Positions 1 to 9,003 of a stretch of DNA of 16,360 bases are shown one piece after another. The notes under the pieces are model-generated. The model was not told where the DNA came from. It ran no database searches and saw nothing but the letters and a program-made list of their open reading frames with translations. Numbering within the stretch: position 1 is the first letter of the stretch; each line of letters begins with the position of its first letter. The DNA is taken from contig CADWAF010003666.1 of the NCBI GenBank assembly GCA_902984215.1, positions 1-16,360 of the forward strand, read 5' to 3'. A program made the position numbers and the translations under genes. This DNA is from Willaertia magna (taxonomy: Eukaryota > Heterolobosea > Eutetramitea > Acrasida > Naegleriidae).

Positions 1-177
1 CTTTGTACCTCTCCATTCATAATCAGTACAATGTCCCTTAATTGATTTGTATTTGTGACACTTTTCATAACAATATTTTTCAGGTCCTTTTCCATAATTA
101 TCTGGTTTACCTCCAGCTAATACATAGCTTAATAATACACCTAAAAGTACAGCTAATGCTACAACTTTAAAACGCAT
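1..177 (-). CDS. Small secreted cysteine-rich protein, C-terminus beyond window
   Basis: The frame starts at the ATG on the minus strand (177-175) and runs off the left edge, giving 59 residues. Residues 1-21 form a clear signal peptide: a basic start (MRFK), then a run of Val/Ala/Leu/Gly, ending near Leu-Ala before Gly-Gly. The mature part is Lys/Tyr/Gly-rich with Cys36, Cys40 and Cys50. The spacing C-x3-C followed by G-x-C resembles the core of cysteine-stabilised alpha-beta (defensin-like) peptides, but the closing C-x-C pair would lie outside the window, so this is only a resemblance. It is probably exported or vesicular. No function is claimed. The small Cys-rich secreted type is supported directly; the fold is inference. 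Confidence 0.7.
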   Translation of the reverse strand, partial: MRFKVVALAVLLGVLLSYVLAGGKPDNYGKGPEKYCYEKCHKYKSIKGHCTDYEWRGTK

Positions 178-723
178 TGTAATTTGATTTTTTTTGTTTG
201 TTGATTAGAGATTTGTACTAGATTTCTTTCTTTTTATACTATTTCTTATTGATTAAAAAAGTAACAAAATAATTTTCTGTAATTGTGTTTAAATGTGACA
301 TAACATTGTAAAAGTAAAGACAATTGACAAGGGTTTTTTCGCAATATTTCACATAAAGCACTTTCAAAATTCGGAATGCCGTAAAACAACTTTTAAAGTT
401 TTTAGCTACAACTGTACAAAAATTGTAAATGGTAAATTTTCTGATTTAGAAAGTTACAGCACTGAGCTCATTAAGTGCATTGATTATGTCTATCTAAATT
501 AGAAAGTACTTTATGAACAATTAAACTTTACGTTGCATATTCATTAATTTTTTATTGTCAGGCCGTTATCGGAATTGTAATACACATAATATAATTTATA
601 GCAATTACAATTAACAGCAGGAATAAACCGCTGTATAATAATAATTAAAAAGAAAAAATATAAATTTATAATTCTGTTAAATACTACTAAGCTCTTAATT
701 TTTAAATATTTTTTTTAAAAAAA
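178..723. other. Intergenic region between divergent genes
   Basis: This stretch separates the minus-strand secreted-peptide gene from the plus-strand PIG-V gene, so it should hold both promoters. It is AT-rich with A and T runs directly upstream of both start codons (for example 700-723). I see no tRNA boxes or strong inverted repeat. The part from about 299 to 502 is noticeably less AT-rich and stays open in one frame; it is listed separately. Confidence 0.5.
299..502 (+). other. Open stretch without ATG, possible gene relic
   Basis: After a TGA at 296-298 the plus strand is open for 67 codons to a TAG at 500-502, and another 17 codons are open after that to a TAA. The translation is mixed in composition (Cys, His, Asp, Glu, Ser, Tyr), for example GKFSDLESYSTELIKCIDYV, unlike the AT-run noise around it. 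There is no ATG in the frame and no recognised domain. It could be an exon, a decayed gene piece, or chance. Confidence 0.2.
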
Positions 724-2367
724 ATGTCAGAAAACTTAGAAAGAAATGTTAATGATGAAAATAACAACTTGACATTTCGGAATTCAGATGAAAATAAACG
801 TAATAACCTGTCAATAGAAAAACAATTAATTTTAATATGCATTTTCTTTAGAATATTTATTTTCATATGGACATTTCTTTCCGATCAATTAATAAATGAT
901 TACGATACCTCCTTCTTTACTACTTTCCAAGAGAATTCCTTCTCATTAGGAGGATTTGCCCATTGGGATAGTGTTTTCTTCTTAAGGATAGCTAAAACTG
1001 GGTTTTATGAATTTGAAAGTTTTTTTGCATTCTTCCCGCTCTACCCATTTACCATTCGTTTTATTACTTTAAATTTTATTTTACCCTTAAAACAGTTTTT
1101 TTATAATTTTATATTTTTGTTAAATAATAGTGATAAAAGTAAAGAAGTATTGTTGAGTGAAAATGATTGGATTATTTCTGGCGTTTTGATAACGAATATT
1201 TGTTTTTTAATTTCATTAATTTATTTTATTAAGTTAACAAAATTTTTGTTTAATAATTTTTTAAATAGTGAAAAAGATAGAAATTTATTTATTTGGTATA
1301 GTGGATTATTATTTATTATAAATCCAGCAACTATTTTCATGACAGTAGTGTAAGTTATCTTAACACTTTACAATTAGAAATAATAATTTTTAATTTACAA
1401 AAATAGATATACAGAAAGTATGTTTATGTGTTTCACACTATTAGGAATGTATTTCCACTTTACAAAAAAACATTTCCTTTCTTGTTTATTCTTCTTTTTA
1501 GCAAGTGCAACTAGAGGAAATGGTATTGTATTATCCGGATTTTATATTTATCAATTTTTATTTGAAACATTTCATTTCATTAGAAATACAAAAAATTCAA
1601 AATATGTAATTTTTAAAATAATTTGGTTTTTTATTAAATATATTTTATTTGGTGTAGTAATGATTTTATTACCTTATTTATTATTTCAAACTTTTGGTTA
1701 TTATCAATTTTGTAATGAAAATTATAATAATTTATTAAAAGAAAGTATTTCAATAAATAATGGAATGGGGAAGACTGAATATTTAAAAGAAAATCATCCT
1801 TGGTGTTTAGATAAATATCCACATCTATACAATTATGTACAAAGTAAATATTGGAATGTTGGATTTTTAAGATATTATGAATTTAAACAAATACCTAATT
1901 TTATATTAGCTTTTCCAATTTTATTTCTTTCAATTTATGGAACGTTTATTTATTTTACAAAAGATAAAAAGAGAATATTTACATTGGGTTTATTAAATAA
2001 TAATAATAGTAGTAGTGATGTTAATGAAAATTATGAAGAGGAAAATTCTAATATTTACACTTTAAATTATAAGATATTTCCAATCGTTGCTTATTGGGCC
2101 TTTTTAACACTATATGGTGCTTTATTAATGCACATCCAAGTATTAACGAGATTTTTATTTTCTTCCTCTCCTGCTATTTATTGGTATTGTTCCACCTTTT
2201 TTATTAATGGTGGTAACAGTTCTAAACAATCAACTAGTAATAATACTACAGTCACTACTGCTACTGCTAATAGGATTATTAATGTCAACAAATTATTAAT
2301 TTTTTACTTTTTATTGTATTGTACTTTAGGACCTTTATTATTCAGTAATTTTTATCCTTGGACATAA
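724..2367 (+). CDS. PIGV: GPI mannosyltransferase 2 (PIG-V), join 724..1349, 1407..2367
   Basis: An integral ER membrane enzyme of GPI-anchor synthesis. The family adds the second mannose to the GPI core from dolichol-phosphate-mannose on the lumenal side. Removing the intron at 1350-1406 joins two frames into 528 residues, close to the family length of about 500. Support: the HWD motif (His80, Trp81, Asp82), a following FxAFFPLYP block (101-108), the NPA-x2-F-x4-Y-x-ES block across the splice junction, ATRGNG just after it, and late in the protein YWNVGFLRYYEFKQIPNF and an ending in NFYPWT, all typical of PIG-V. Many hydrophobic segments span the whole length. A Ser/Asn/Glu-rich loop (about 3/4 through) is lineage-specific. 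The ATG at 724 follows an A-rich leader. No partner genes for GPI synthesis lie nearby. Confidence 0.93.
1350..1406 (+). other. Intron of PIGV (57 bases)
   Basis: It begins GTAAGT and ends AAATAG. Splicing restores the conserved PIG-V reading frame across the junction (Val-Val-Tyr-Thr-Glu-Ser). Unspliced message would stop at once, at TAA 1351-1353. Confidence 0.9.
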
Positions 2368-2886
2368 ATTAAAGGGTTCATAAATCCTTTTTCAATAAGG
2401 AATGAAGATTATAGTTCAACACCACAAATGTGTTGGCATTGTGCTCTAAAGGATACCACATGTTAAAGGCCAGTTCATTGCTTTTTGTATACAAACTTAC
2501 TGTTGCACTTAAAGCAAGTCTATTTTGATTCTATTGTCAAGTTCGCGCCAATCAGTATTCCACAAATGAAGAATCTTGATGTATGAGCTCTTAAAAAAAC
2601 CCTAAAATTTTTATATAAAATTTAAAAAAAAAATAGGCTACAAAGGGTATATTAAATATCTTCTCCCTTTCAAAGAAAGTATAAACATTTTAGTTGGTAG
2701 TATTCTTGCCTTTCATATTTGAAAAAACAAAAGAAAGTCTTTCTTTCCATCAAATAAAAACCTTCTTCTTTCATAAAAACAACAACTTTCAAACGAATCC
2801 TGACTATTGAACGGACGTAATTGGAAGAAAAAAAGAAGAAATTTGAAGGAAACTATTTTTAAAAAAAAATATTTTTTTTTAGCTAG
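2368..2886. other. Intergenic, 3' end of PIGV and promoter of CK1 gene
   Basis: The part to about 2590 is less AT-rich than usual for this window's spacers. It is followed by A/T runs (2594-2635, 2860-2881) that end just before the kinase ATG and look like the homopolymer promoters common in AT-rich protists. The PIG-V frame happens to stay open for 33 codons past its stop. I see no RNA gene or other confident feature. Confidence 0.4.
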
Positions 2887-4842
2887 ATGCTTTATGCGAA
2901 TAACAATCCAACCAACAAAAGCAGCAATCAAATAATAACAACTCCATTATCGCATCAACAACAAGAACAACAACAAAACAATAATAGTACCAACAATAAT
3001 AATTATTTAAATCACTACTCTTCCCACCCACACTACTATTTATATCATCCTACAACTTCACCTATCACTACTATACATCAACAACGACAAGTACTACCAT
3101 ATACTTATCAACAACAGTCATTAAATAATAATAATCAAGAATTATTACCTATAAGAACAACAAGTAATTATTTACAACAACAACCTATAAATAATACTAT
3201 TCCGTATTACATTAATCAACAACCTCAACTTTCCTATTGTAATTATCATCTTCAACAACAACAAATTTTAGATAATCACTATACCACAACTAATATGGGT
3301 AACAACGGTTCTCATCATCGTTCTTCTTCACATAACAATATGGGCAGTTTAGTTAATACCAATAACCATGCTTCAAGACATACTTCTATGATAATACCTA
3401 ATACAACAACAACACGTAATAACAACAACACGAATAATAATGTACAAGCAGGAAATTCCGCATCTTTTCCAATTATAATAGAAGATGGGCCTACAAATAA
3501 TAGCCCTAATGTAACGCATCATGAAAGATATAGAAGTAGTGCAAGTAATTTAAATTCATCGATTGTTGTAAATCCAAATAATAGTTCGACGTTGAATGGG
3601 ACTATAGGCACGCAACAACGCAGAAGTTATTCGTTGCATAATAATAATAATAAAGAGATTCAACAACAACAAAATAATTTAACGGCTAATAATAATACAA
3701 TACCCATTCATAGTAATGCAACACCAAATATACAAACTAATGGTATTACTGCTCAAGTAGGAAATTCTAATTTAATTACTTCACCAACGAGTAATGGACC
3801 ATTTCCTTCAGGCTTGATTATTGGACAAGTACAAAAATATAAATTATTAAATAAAATTGGAAATGGAGCTTTTGGAGAGGTATATTTAGCTACAACTTTT
3901 CAAGGAAATAATAATATAGAGTCCAATCAAATCGTAGAGTATTTTGCAGTGAAATTAGAGACGATACCAACAGGACATCAACAACAAGCAGGTAAACAAC
4001 AATTAATATATGAAGCTAAAGTGATTTCATATCTATTTAATACTCAAACAACACAATTAGTTGTAGGAATACCAAGAGTCTATTGGTATGGTAGTGAAGG
4101 ACATTATAATATTATGGTAATGGATTTATTAGGACCTAGCCTTGAAAGTCTATTTAAGAAATGTAATCGTAAATTTACTTTAAAAACAGTATTAATGTTA
4201 GCTGATCAAATGATACAAAGGATTGAATTTACTCATCGTAGAAATTTCGTACATCGAGATATTAAACCAGATAATTTCTTAATGGGTAGGAAAACAAGTA
4301 ATGGATTATCAATTGTAAATGGACAGAATGTAACACAAGATAATGTTGTTTATTTAATTGATTTTGGATTAAGTAAAATGTATATGACAGATAAAGGACA
4401 TATTCCTTTAAGAAAAGATAAACATTTAACTGGAACTGCTAGATATGCAAGTTTAAATAATCATAAAGGATATGAACAATCTAGAAGAGATGATTTAGAA
4501 TCATTAGGTTATGTTTTATTATATTTTCTAAAGGGTTCTTTACCTTGGCAAGGATTGACAGGTAAAACAAAAGAAGAACATTATAATAATATTTATACTA
4601 AAAAGAAAAGTGTTAGAATTGTTTCTTTAACAAAAGGTTTACCAATTGAGTTTGCTACTTATCTAAATTATACTAGAGGTTTAAAATTTTATCAAGAACC
4701 TGATTATTTGTATTTAAGAAATTTATTTTTAAATTTATTTGTTAGAGAGAAATATATTTATGATTTTGAATGGGATTGGGTGTTAATAGAAAAGAAACAA
4801 CGATTAGAACAACAACAATCTAGCACTTCTTCTCTTAAATAA
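2887..4842 (+). CDS. Casein kinase 1 family Ser/Thr protein kinase with Gln/Asn-rich N-terminus
   Basis: A 651-residue protein. Residues 1 to about 312 are low-complexity Gln, Asn, His, Ser and Thr. The kinase domain runs from about 317 to 620: glycine loop GNGAFGEVY (325 on), ATP-anchoring Lys356 in FAVKLE, catalytic HRDIKPDNF with Asp458, DFG at 492-494, then LTGTARYAS and [15 protein letters not shown], the diagnostic CK1 signatures replacing the usual APE region, and LPWQGL. Only about 30 residues, ending in a Gln/Ser-rich tail, follow the domain, so the long C-terminal autoinhibitory tail of CK1 delta/epsilon is missing and the N-terminus may take that role. All catalytic residues are present. 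CK1 enzymes phosphorylate acidic or primed substrates in cytosol and nucleus. The ATG at 2887 is the first in frame; a shorter product from a later ATG cannot be excluded. Confidence 0.95.
   Translation: MLYANNNPTNKSSNQIITTPLSHQQQEQQQNNNSTNNNNYLNHYSSHPHYYLYHPTTSPITTIHQQRQVLPYTYQQQSLNNNNQELLPIRTTSNYLQQQPINNTIPYYINQQPQLSYCNYHLQQQQILDNHYTTTNMGNNGSHHRSSSHNNMGSLVNTNNHASRHTSMIIPNTTTTRNNNNTNNNVQAGNSASFPIIIEDGPTNNSPNVTHHERYRSSASNLNSSIVVNPNNSSTLNGTIGTQQRRSYSLHNNNNKEIQQQQNNLTANNNTIPIHSNATPNIQTNGITAQVGNSNLITSPTSNGPFPSGLIIGQVQKYKLLNKIGNGAFGEVYLATTFQGNNNIESNQIVEYFAVKLETIPTGHQQQAGKQQLIYEAKVISYLFNTQTTQLVVGIPRVYWYGSEGHYNIMVMDLLGPSLESLFKKCNRKFTLKTVLMLADQMIQRIEFTHRRNFVHRDIKPDNFLMGRKTSNGLSIVNGQNVTQDNVVYLIDFGLSKMYMTDKGHIPLRKDKHLTGTARYASLNNHKGYEQSRRDDLESLGYVLLYFLKGSLPWQGLTGKTKEEHYNNIYTKKKSVRIVSLTKGLPIEFATYLNYTRGLKFYQEPDYLYLRNLFLNLFVREKYIYDFEWDWVLIEKKQRLEQQQSSTSSLK
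2930..3810 (+). repeat. Imperfect CAA/AAT trinucleotide-rich tract inside the CK1 gene
   Basis: Scattered short arrays of CAA, AAT and ACA triplets encode the Gln/Asn/Thr-rich N-terminus. Arrays are interrupted and in frame, so length changes by slippage would keep the protein open. Such segments resemble the prion-like, phase-separating type. Confidence 0.7.
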
Positions 4843-4936
4843 ATGGAAAAAACCTAAGATTAAGATACTCCATTCAATACTTGTACCATTACATAGAGAA
4901 AGAGTTTTAAAAAACCTAAAATAAGAATGTAATTTA

Positions 4937-5821
4937 TTATTTAAATGTCTTTTCTAATTTATAATTTGTCATATATTTTTGTACATCAGCTGCAGGTACA
5001 CTTTGTAATTTTATAAAAAAATCCATATCAGGTAACATCTCTAATTTTTGGTAAACTTCTTGATAAATTTTTCTCCAAAGATATAAAGTCATATTAACAT
5101 CAGCTGCAGCACGATGAGCATTCTTAAAAGAAGGTGCTAAATTTAATTGTTGAACAAGATCACTTAAACTATAACCTTTCAAACCAGGGAATATTCTTCT
5201 AGCTAACTTTAAAGTACAAATTGTATTTGAAAAGATTGGATGTCTTTTATATTTATCTTCTTTTGGATCTGAACTAACTCTTAAATCATTATTATTAATT
5301 AATTGATGTCTATCAAATTCATTATAGATAACACTAACATCATAATGTATATTATGTCCTATAAGTGTAGATGGTTGTGAACTTAAAAAATGATATAATT
5401 GAGATAATACTATTTTTGGTGGTGGCGCTAAATTTAACATATTTTGATTAATATTTGTGATTTTAACAACTTCTTCTGGAATGTAATCTTGATAAATTAA
5501 ACTTGAAAAGTTATTAATTCCAATTCCATTAATTACTCTACATGCTGCAACTTCAATAATTTTACAATATTTATGATTTGTGGATGTACCTTCAATATCA
5601 ATTGCTATAATATTATATTTTGCTTCTGTACCACTATTTACGGAGACACTAGTGTTATTTTCCGATGAAGAATTTTTATTTAATAAATTGGTATGAAAGA
5701 AAGATTTATTTAAAAATTGATTATTTGTTTTTATTAATTCATAATTGTGAATTAAACTTCTATTGATTTTAGTGCATTTCATTGAGTGAAGCGAAAGCGT
5801 TGGTTTGAGTATTTTTTTCAT
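4937..5821 (-). CDS. DEDDh 3'-5' exonuclease (DnaQ / Pol III epsilon type), probably mitochondrial
   Basis: A 294-residue protein with an RNase T/DnaQ-like exonuclease fold at about 69-258. All five catalytic residues of the DEDDh class are visible: Asp75 and Glu77 (IAIDIEGT), Asp161 (GHNIHYDV), His236 and Asp241 (NAHRAAADV). The first ~55 residues are rich in Lys, Ser, Asn and Leu with almost no acidic residues, and fit a mitochondrial presequence. The family removes nucleotides from 3' ends of DNA or RNA using two metal ions. The bacterial-epsilon-like sequence plus presequence suggests proofreading or turnover in the organelle; this is inference. It is convergent with the CK1 gene (94 bases apart) and follows the SPRY gene by only 103 bases, which must hold its promoter. 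Oligo-nuclease or RNA-trimming roles are alternatives. Confidence 0.88.
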   Translation of the reverse strand: MKKILKPTLSLHSMKCTKINRSLIHNYELIKTNNQFLNKSFFHTNLLNKNSSSENNTSVSVNSGTEAKYNIIAIDIEGTSTNHKYCKIIEVAACRVINGIGINNFSSLIYQDYIPEEVVKITNINQNMLNLAPPPKIVLSQLYHFLSSQPSTLIGHNIHYDVSVIYNEFDRHQLINNNDLRVSSDPKEDKYKRHPIFSNTICTLKLARRIFPGLKGYSLSDLVQQLNLAPSFKNAHRAAADVNMTLYLWRKIYQEVYQKLEMLPDMDFFIKLQSVPAADVQKYMTNYKLEKTFK

Positions 5822-5924
5822 TTTTTTTTGAATTAAATTTAAAATAATTTTTGGAGGGAAATTAAATTTAATGAATGAGCGTGCTGTTCGTTGTAAAGGA
5901 AATAATTATTTACAATAAATCAAT

Positions 5925-6455
5925 TTATTCATAAATTTTATAGTTAGTTACAACAATATGTACTCCAGTTGACACTCCTAAAGCAAAATGTAATTTTTCA
6001 TTTGGTAAATTCTTTATACTGTGAGAAAAATCCATTCCATTCTTTTTAAAATTAAAAGTAATTTCCTTTGCATCCATATCTAATAACATATCAATACTGT
6101 CACCTGCCAACAATCTTAAATTTTGAAAAGGTTTTTCTGTTCTTACTCCTAAATAAATTTCATTAAAAGTACAATCATGTCTTCCACCAATCATTGCAAG
6201 CATGTCACTATCTTTTGTAAAAGTTAATAACTGTTTCTTACTTTGTACACCTAACCAATTTCTATAATCTTTATTTAAAGATACAAAACAAATGGTGCAT
6301 GACATTTTTCCAGATGATATTCCGGTAGAGGATAATGCGAAGGAAAGACCTTTATATGAGTTTTCTTCTTTCCATGTGATCAATCCTTCCTTTTCGTCAG
6401 AAAATACTTTAATATTGGGTCCAGTTAGTCCTTCGTTAAAGAAATTTAATTGCAT
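5925..6455 (-). CDS. SPRY (B30.2-like) domain protein
   Basis: A 176-residue protein that is almost entirely one SPRY domain. Support: a beta-rich sequence with the central block KDYRNWLGVQS, later GDSIDMLLDMDAKEITFNFKKNG, which matches the SPRY signature (GD-x-I-x-hydrophobic-x-D, then a strand ending in F-x-x-NG), and a final strand where ALGVS precedes the C-terminus. SPRY domains bind short peptides in partner proteins and are usually adaptors; no enzyme domain, RING or SOCS box is present here. It lacks a signal peptide or membrane segment, so is probably cytosolic or nuclear. The start at 6455 is the first ATG and is preceded by a T/A-rich leader. It lies head-to-tail with the exonuclease gene. 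The partner cannot be inferred. Confidence 0.8.
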   Translation of the reverse strand: MQLNFFNEGLTGPNIKVFSDEKEGLITWKEENSYKGLSFALSSTGISSGKMSCTICFVSLNKDYRNWLGVQSKKQLLTFTKDSDMLAMIGGRHDCTFNEIYLGVRTEKPFQNLRLLAGDSIDMLLDMDAKEITFNFKKNGMDFSHSIKNLPNEKLHFALGVSTGVHIVVTNYKIYE

Positions 6456-6650
6456 TTTGATTTTTTGGTTTTTTTCTATTGTTTTTTTTTGTTTTGGACA
6501 TGGCTTTAAATAAATTTACAAATTTTGTAACGAGTTCGAATAAATTATTCAGAGGCATACAAAGGCTTTGAAATTTAGTGTAACGTTTTCAAATTATATA
6601 TTCATTTTCTACAAACAATTATAATTATAATAGCTTGTTTTCATTTATTT

Positions 6651-6738
6651 GACTTAATCCTAATTGACCATTAATATTTCTAGCACATGTATAAATATTG
6701 TTTAAATCACCTAAAATAATAACGTGATAGTAACCAAT
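6651..6738 (-). pseudogene. RCC1-repeat relic, partial duplicate of the neighbouring RCC1 gene
   Basis: This 88-base block aligns without gaps to 7900-7987 inside the adjacent RCC1 gene, with 10 mismatches over the first 86 bases by eye (about 88% identity). The minus-strand translation reads GYYHVIILGDLNNIYTCARN against GYYHIIILDDLNNIYTCGRN in the intact gene, so the reading frame is still open within the block. Flanks show no similarity and no start codon, so only about one repeat survives. The simplest view is a tandem duplication followed by decay, or deletion of most of a second RCC1 gene. Confidence 0.85.
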
Positions 6739-6889
6739 GCAGAGGCTAGGAAATGAACTTCCCCAACCTTAATGACGCAATTTGATTTTAGACAGAAGCC
6801 GCTGGGTTCAGAAGTTTTGGTTTTAAATAATCTAATTTTATTCCAGTTATTAGATGTTTATTTAAAGAAAATTATTGGAATGACAATTT

Positions 6890-7048
6890 TTATCTCTTTA
6901 GAGACTTATTGTATCCTTGTTTACTCCAAAACGGAGTTAATAAAGTTTTAAAAAATTGGTCCTGATCTTGTAGAGGTATTGTAATTGGAACGAAAAGACC
7001 ATAAATCAAATTTACATAATTGTTGTAATTATTTAATTTATTGTAAAT
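6890..7048 (-). pseudogene. Open protein-like stretch without ATG, possible gene tail
   Basis: Directly after the RCC1 stop codons the minus strand is open for 52 codons to a TAA at 6892-6890. The last ~40 residues look like true protein (for example GLFVPITIPLQDQDQFFKTL, then a Trp/Gly/Arg-containing end) rather than AT-run noise. It could be the C-terminus of the decayed RCC1 duplicate, a terminal exon, or chance. I do not recognise the family. Confidence 0.3.
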
Positions 7049-7057
7049 TTAAATGTT

Positions 7058-8086
7058 TCAATTAAAATAAATATCAGCAAAAGGACTATAATCAACTAAT
7101 TGTTTCAATAATAATTTAATCATTCTTTTCATTTCATTTGTTCCTTCTTCGTCAATACTATAACTTGAATTCAAAATTACAACAAAATTATTTCCTGGAA
7201 ACACTGACAAATATGGTTGTTGCCAATCTTCATTGATTAGTTCACTAAAATTGTTAGATGTAGCTTTTTTAATTTCTTTTTTGGAATTTAAATAATAAGT
7301 GTGATATCCCAAACCAGAATAAACTTTAATAATATTTTCATTGTTATCAAAATTACAATCTTTTTTTTTATAGTTATATAATTGTTTTCCATCTAAAGTT
7401 AATAAATTAAAATTATCATATAAACAAGATATTTGTTTATATTGAATTGAACTTAATTTTGTAAATTTTTTAAATTTATTAAATCCAGAAATATAAATAT
7501 AATTATCATTTGTTAAAATTATTGTATAACTATAACCACAACCAATATCTTTTATATTATTAAATTCTAAATTTAACTTTTCAAATTTTGTAAACTTTTT
7601 AGATAAATCTTCATAACCAAGTTGATTACTATTATTCAAACCAGCAATAAATAATTCATTTTGATTATTTAACATAATTGAAGTAACACCACCACATTTA
7701 ATATTCTTTACAATAAAATCATTTTGTAATTGTTGTATTTTTGTAAAATGGTCACAATCATTAATTATAAAAGTTCTACCAGTACCCAATATTTCATTTT
7801 GTTTTGTTACAACCAATGTAAAATAACCACCACTAGCAATATATTTAACCTGGCCATTTAATTCATTAACTTTTGTAAAGGAATTTATTTCATTTGCGTG
7901 ACCTAATCCTAATTGTCCATTTATATTTCTACCACAAGTATAAATATTATTTAAATCATCTAAAATAATAATATGATAGTATCCACAAGCTATTTGTTTA
8001 ATTTTAATTGTTTTTATGAATAAATCAATTTCTTTTTTAGCAAATGGTTCATCACCGGAAATGTAAAGGCGTTGATCTATTGACAT
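7058..8086 (-). CDS. RCC1-repeat (BLIP-II-like beta-propeller) protein
   Basis: A 342-residue protein made of degenerate RCC1 repeats. The clearest unit is CGYYHIIILDDLNNIYTCGR followed by NINGQLGLG (34-62), with later units containing ASGGYFTLVVTKQNEILGTG, CGGVTSIMLNNQNELFIAG plus NSNQLGYE, and CGYSYTIILTNDNYIYISG. Four to six blades are visible; a full propeller normally has seven, so either blades have diverged or the propeller is short. The last ~40 residues are helical and end in DYSPFADIYFN, hinting at the start of a BTB-like segment. The function of such single-propeller proteins is usually protein binding; guanine-exchange activity cannot be assumed. It is divergently arranged with the ML-domain gene (261 bases between starts). 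A partial copy of its first repeat lies downstream. Confidence 0.88.
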   Translation of the reverse strand: MSIDQRLYISGDEPFAKKEIDLFIKTIKIKQIACGYYHIIILDDLNNIYTCGRNINGQLGLGHANEINSFTKVNELNGQVKYIASGGYFTLVVTKQNEILGTGRTFIINDCDHFTKIQQLQNDFIVKNIKCGGVTSIMLNNQNELFIAGLNNSNQLGYEDLSKKFTKFEKLNLEFNNIKDIGCGYSYTIILTNDNYIYISGFNKFKKFTKLSSIQYKQISCLYDNFNLLTLDGKQLYNYKKKDCNFDNNENIIKVYSGLGYHTYYLNSKKEIKKATSNNFSELINEDWQQPYLSVFPGNNFVVILNSSYSIDEEGTNEMKRMIKLLLKQLVDYSPFADIYFN

Positions 8087-8347
8087 TTTTTTTTACTCTG
8101 TAAGTGAAAATCAAAATTTACAATTAAAATTTAATAATTTATTATTTTTATTTTACAATTAAAACAATTTATAAAATTAATATAAAACAGTAACCTTTAA
8201 ATTTGCTTCATTCCAACAAAAAACTCAATACGAATTCGTATTCGGGGAGAAAGATGAAAAGGAGTATCAGTTAGAATGGAAAACATTTAAAAGTTGTAAT
8301 CTTTTCTAACAAGCCTTTTTTAACTTAAAAGATCATTATTTTAAAAA
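8087..8347. promoter_or_regulatory. Shared upstream region of RCC1 and ML genes
   Basis: A 261-base divergent spacer. The 8100-8190 side is nearly all A/T; the ML-proximal side (8225-8290) is more mixed, with a short A-run before the ATG at 8348. No defined binding motif can be named. Confidence 0.4.
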
Positions 8348-8896
8348 ATGAAAACAACCTTCTTCCTCTTAGCCTTCCTTCTAGTTGCAAGTTTATTTGC
8401 CGTAACAAATGCTCAAGGTCCTATCAAATGGCAATTATGTCCTAATAGACCTAAACAAACATTAGCTATTAATAATATTATTATGAATCCTAATCCACCT
8501 GTTTCTGGTCAAAATTTTAATGTTCAAATTCAAGGTGTTTTAAGTACTCCTGTTGGTCAAGGTTCATTAGGTCACGTTACTGTTAATTATGCAGGTGCAC
8601 CTTTATATGATGGTGATTTCGATCCTTGTACTATTGATACTCAAAGTGTTAATTGTCCAATCCAAGCAGGAAATGTCAATTTAAATATCAGTAAGTATCT
8701 ATATATTTTGTTATTCCGATATATTAGATGATTATATAATCAATAATGATCTTCTTGTTTATTAATGTAAATAATAATAGATGATGTAATTCCACCATTT
8801 GCACCTGCCGGAGGTCCATATGATGGTCAATTAGCAGTTATTGATGAGCATAGTAATTTAGTATTTTGTGTTACCTTTACTTTTTATATGAATTAA
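8348..8896 (+). CDS. Secreted ML-domain lipid-binding protein, join 8348..8690, 8781..8896
   Basis: Splicing gives 152 residues. Residues 1-22 are a signal peptide (MKTTFFLLAFLLVASLFAVT, then Asn-Ala before Gln). The mature protein is one MD-2-related lipid-recognition (ML) domain, of the phosphatidylglycerol/phosphatidylinositol transfer and NPC2 group. It has four cysteines (31, 94, 103, 144), the PNPPVSGQNFNVQIQG segment typical of the first strands, YDGDFDPC, and a closing GGPYDGQLAV plus FCVTFTFYMN encoded by exon 2. Without splicing the protein would lose the last strand and Cys144. Family members bind single lipids or sterols in lysosomes, phagosomes or outside the cell. Length (~130 mature residues) is normal. 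The ligand cannot be told from sequence. Confidence 0.92.
8691..8780 (+). other. Intron of ML-domain gene (90 bases)
   Basis: It starts GTAAGT and ends AATAATAG. Splicing after the first base of a codon joins Asn-Ile to Asn-Asp-Val and restores the C-terminal ML strands with their final Cys. Phase 1. Confidence 0.9.
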
Positions 8897-9003
8897 AAAA
8901 CTTTTTTTAAATAACACATTATAATTATATTCAAATAAAATTGTTAATTTCCTATCCAAGATTTTTGCATTAAATTGGATATCTACCGTTTCTTTGTGTG
9001 TAG

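Larger units (their letters stand above)
6456..7057. other. Spacer holding decayed coding material
   Basis: This region lies between the SPRY and RCC1 genes, both on the minus strand. It contains an RCC1-repeat relic (6651-6738) and a second open, protein-like minus-strand stretch (6890-7048), each described separately. The piece from about 6740 to 6890 has mixed base composition but is interrupted in all frames. The first ~100 bases act as leader and promoter for the SPRY gene. Confidence 0.5.

Noticed and set aside
1634..1822. 62-codon minus-strand open frame
   Set aside because: Lies inside PIGV exon 2 on the opposite strand and is only an AT-rich shadow.
2365..2469. Readthrough extension of PIGV (33 open codons after TAA)
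   Set aside because: The protein already ends at the family-typical NFYPWT and the TAA-ATT context is not a known leaky signal.
2713..2931. 72-codon minus-strand open frame
   Set aside because: Covers the CK1 leader and start on the opposite strand; Phe/Leu/Lys-rich from A/T runs, no domain.
6292..6513. 73-codon plus-strand open frame
   Set aside because: Antisense to the SPRY gene, which has domain support.
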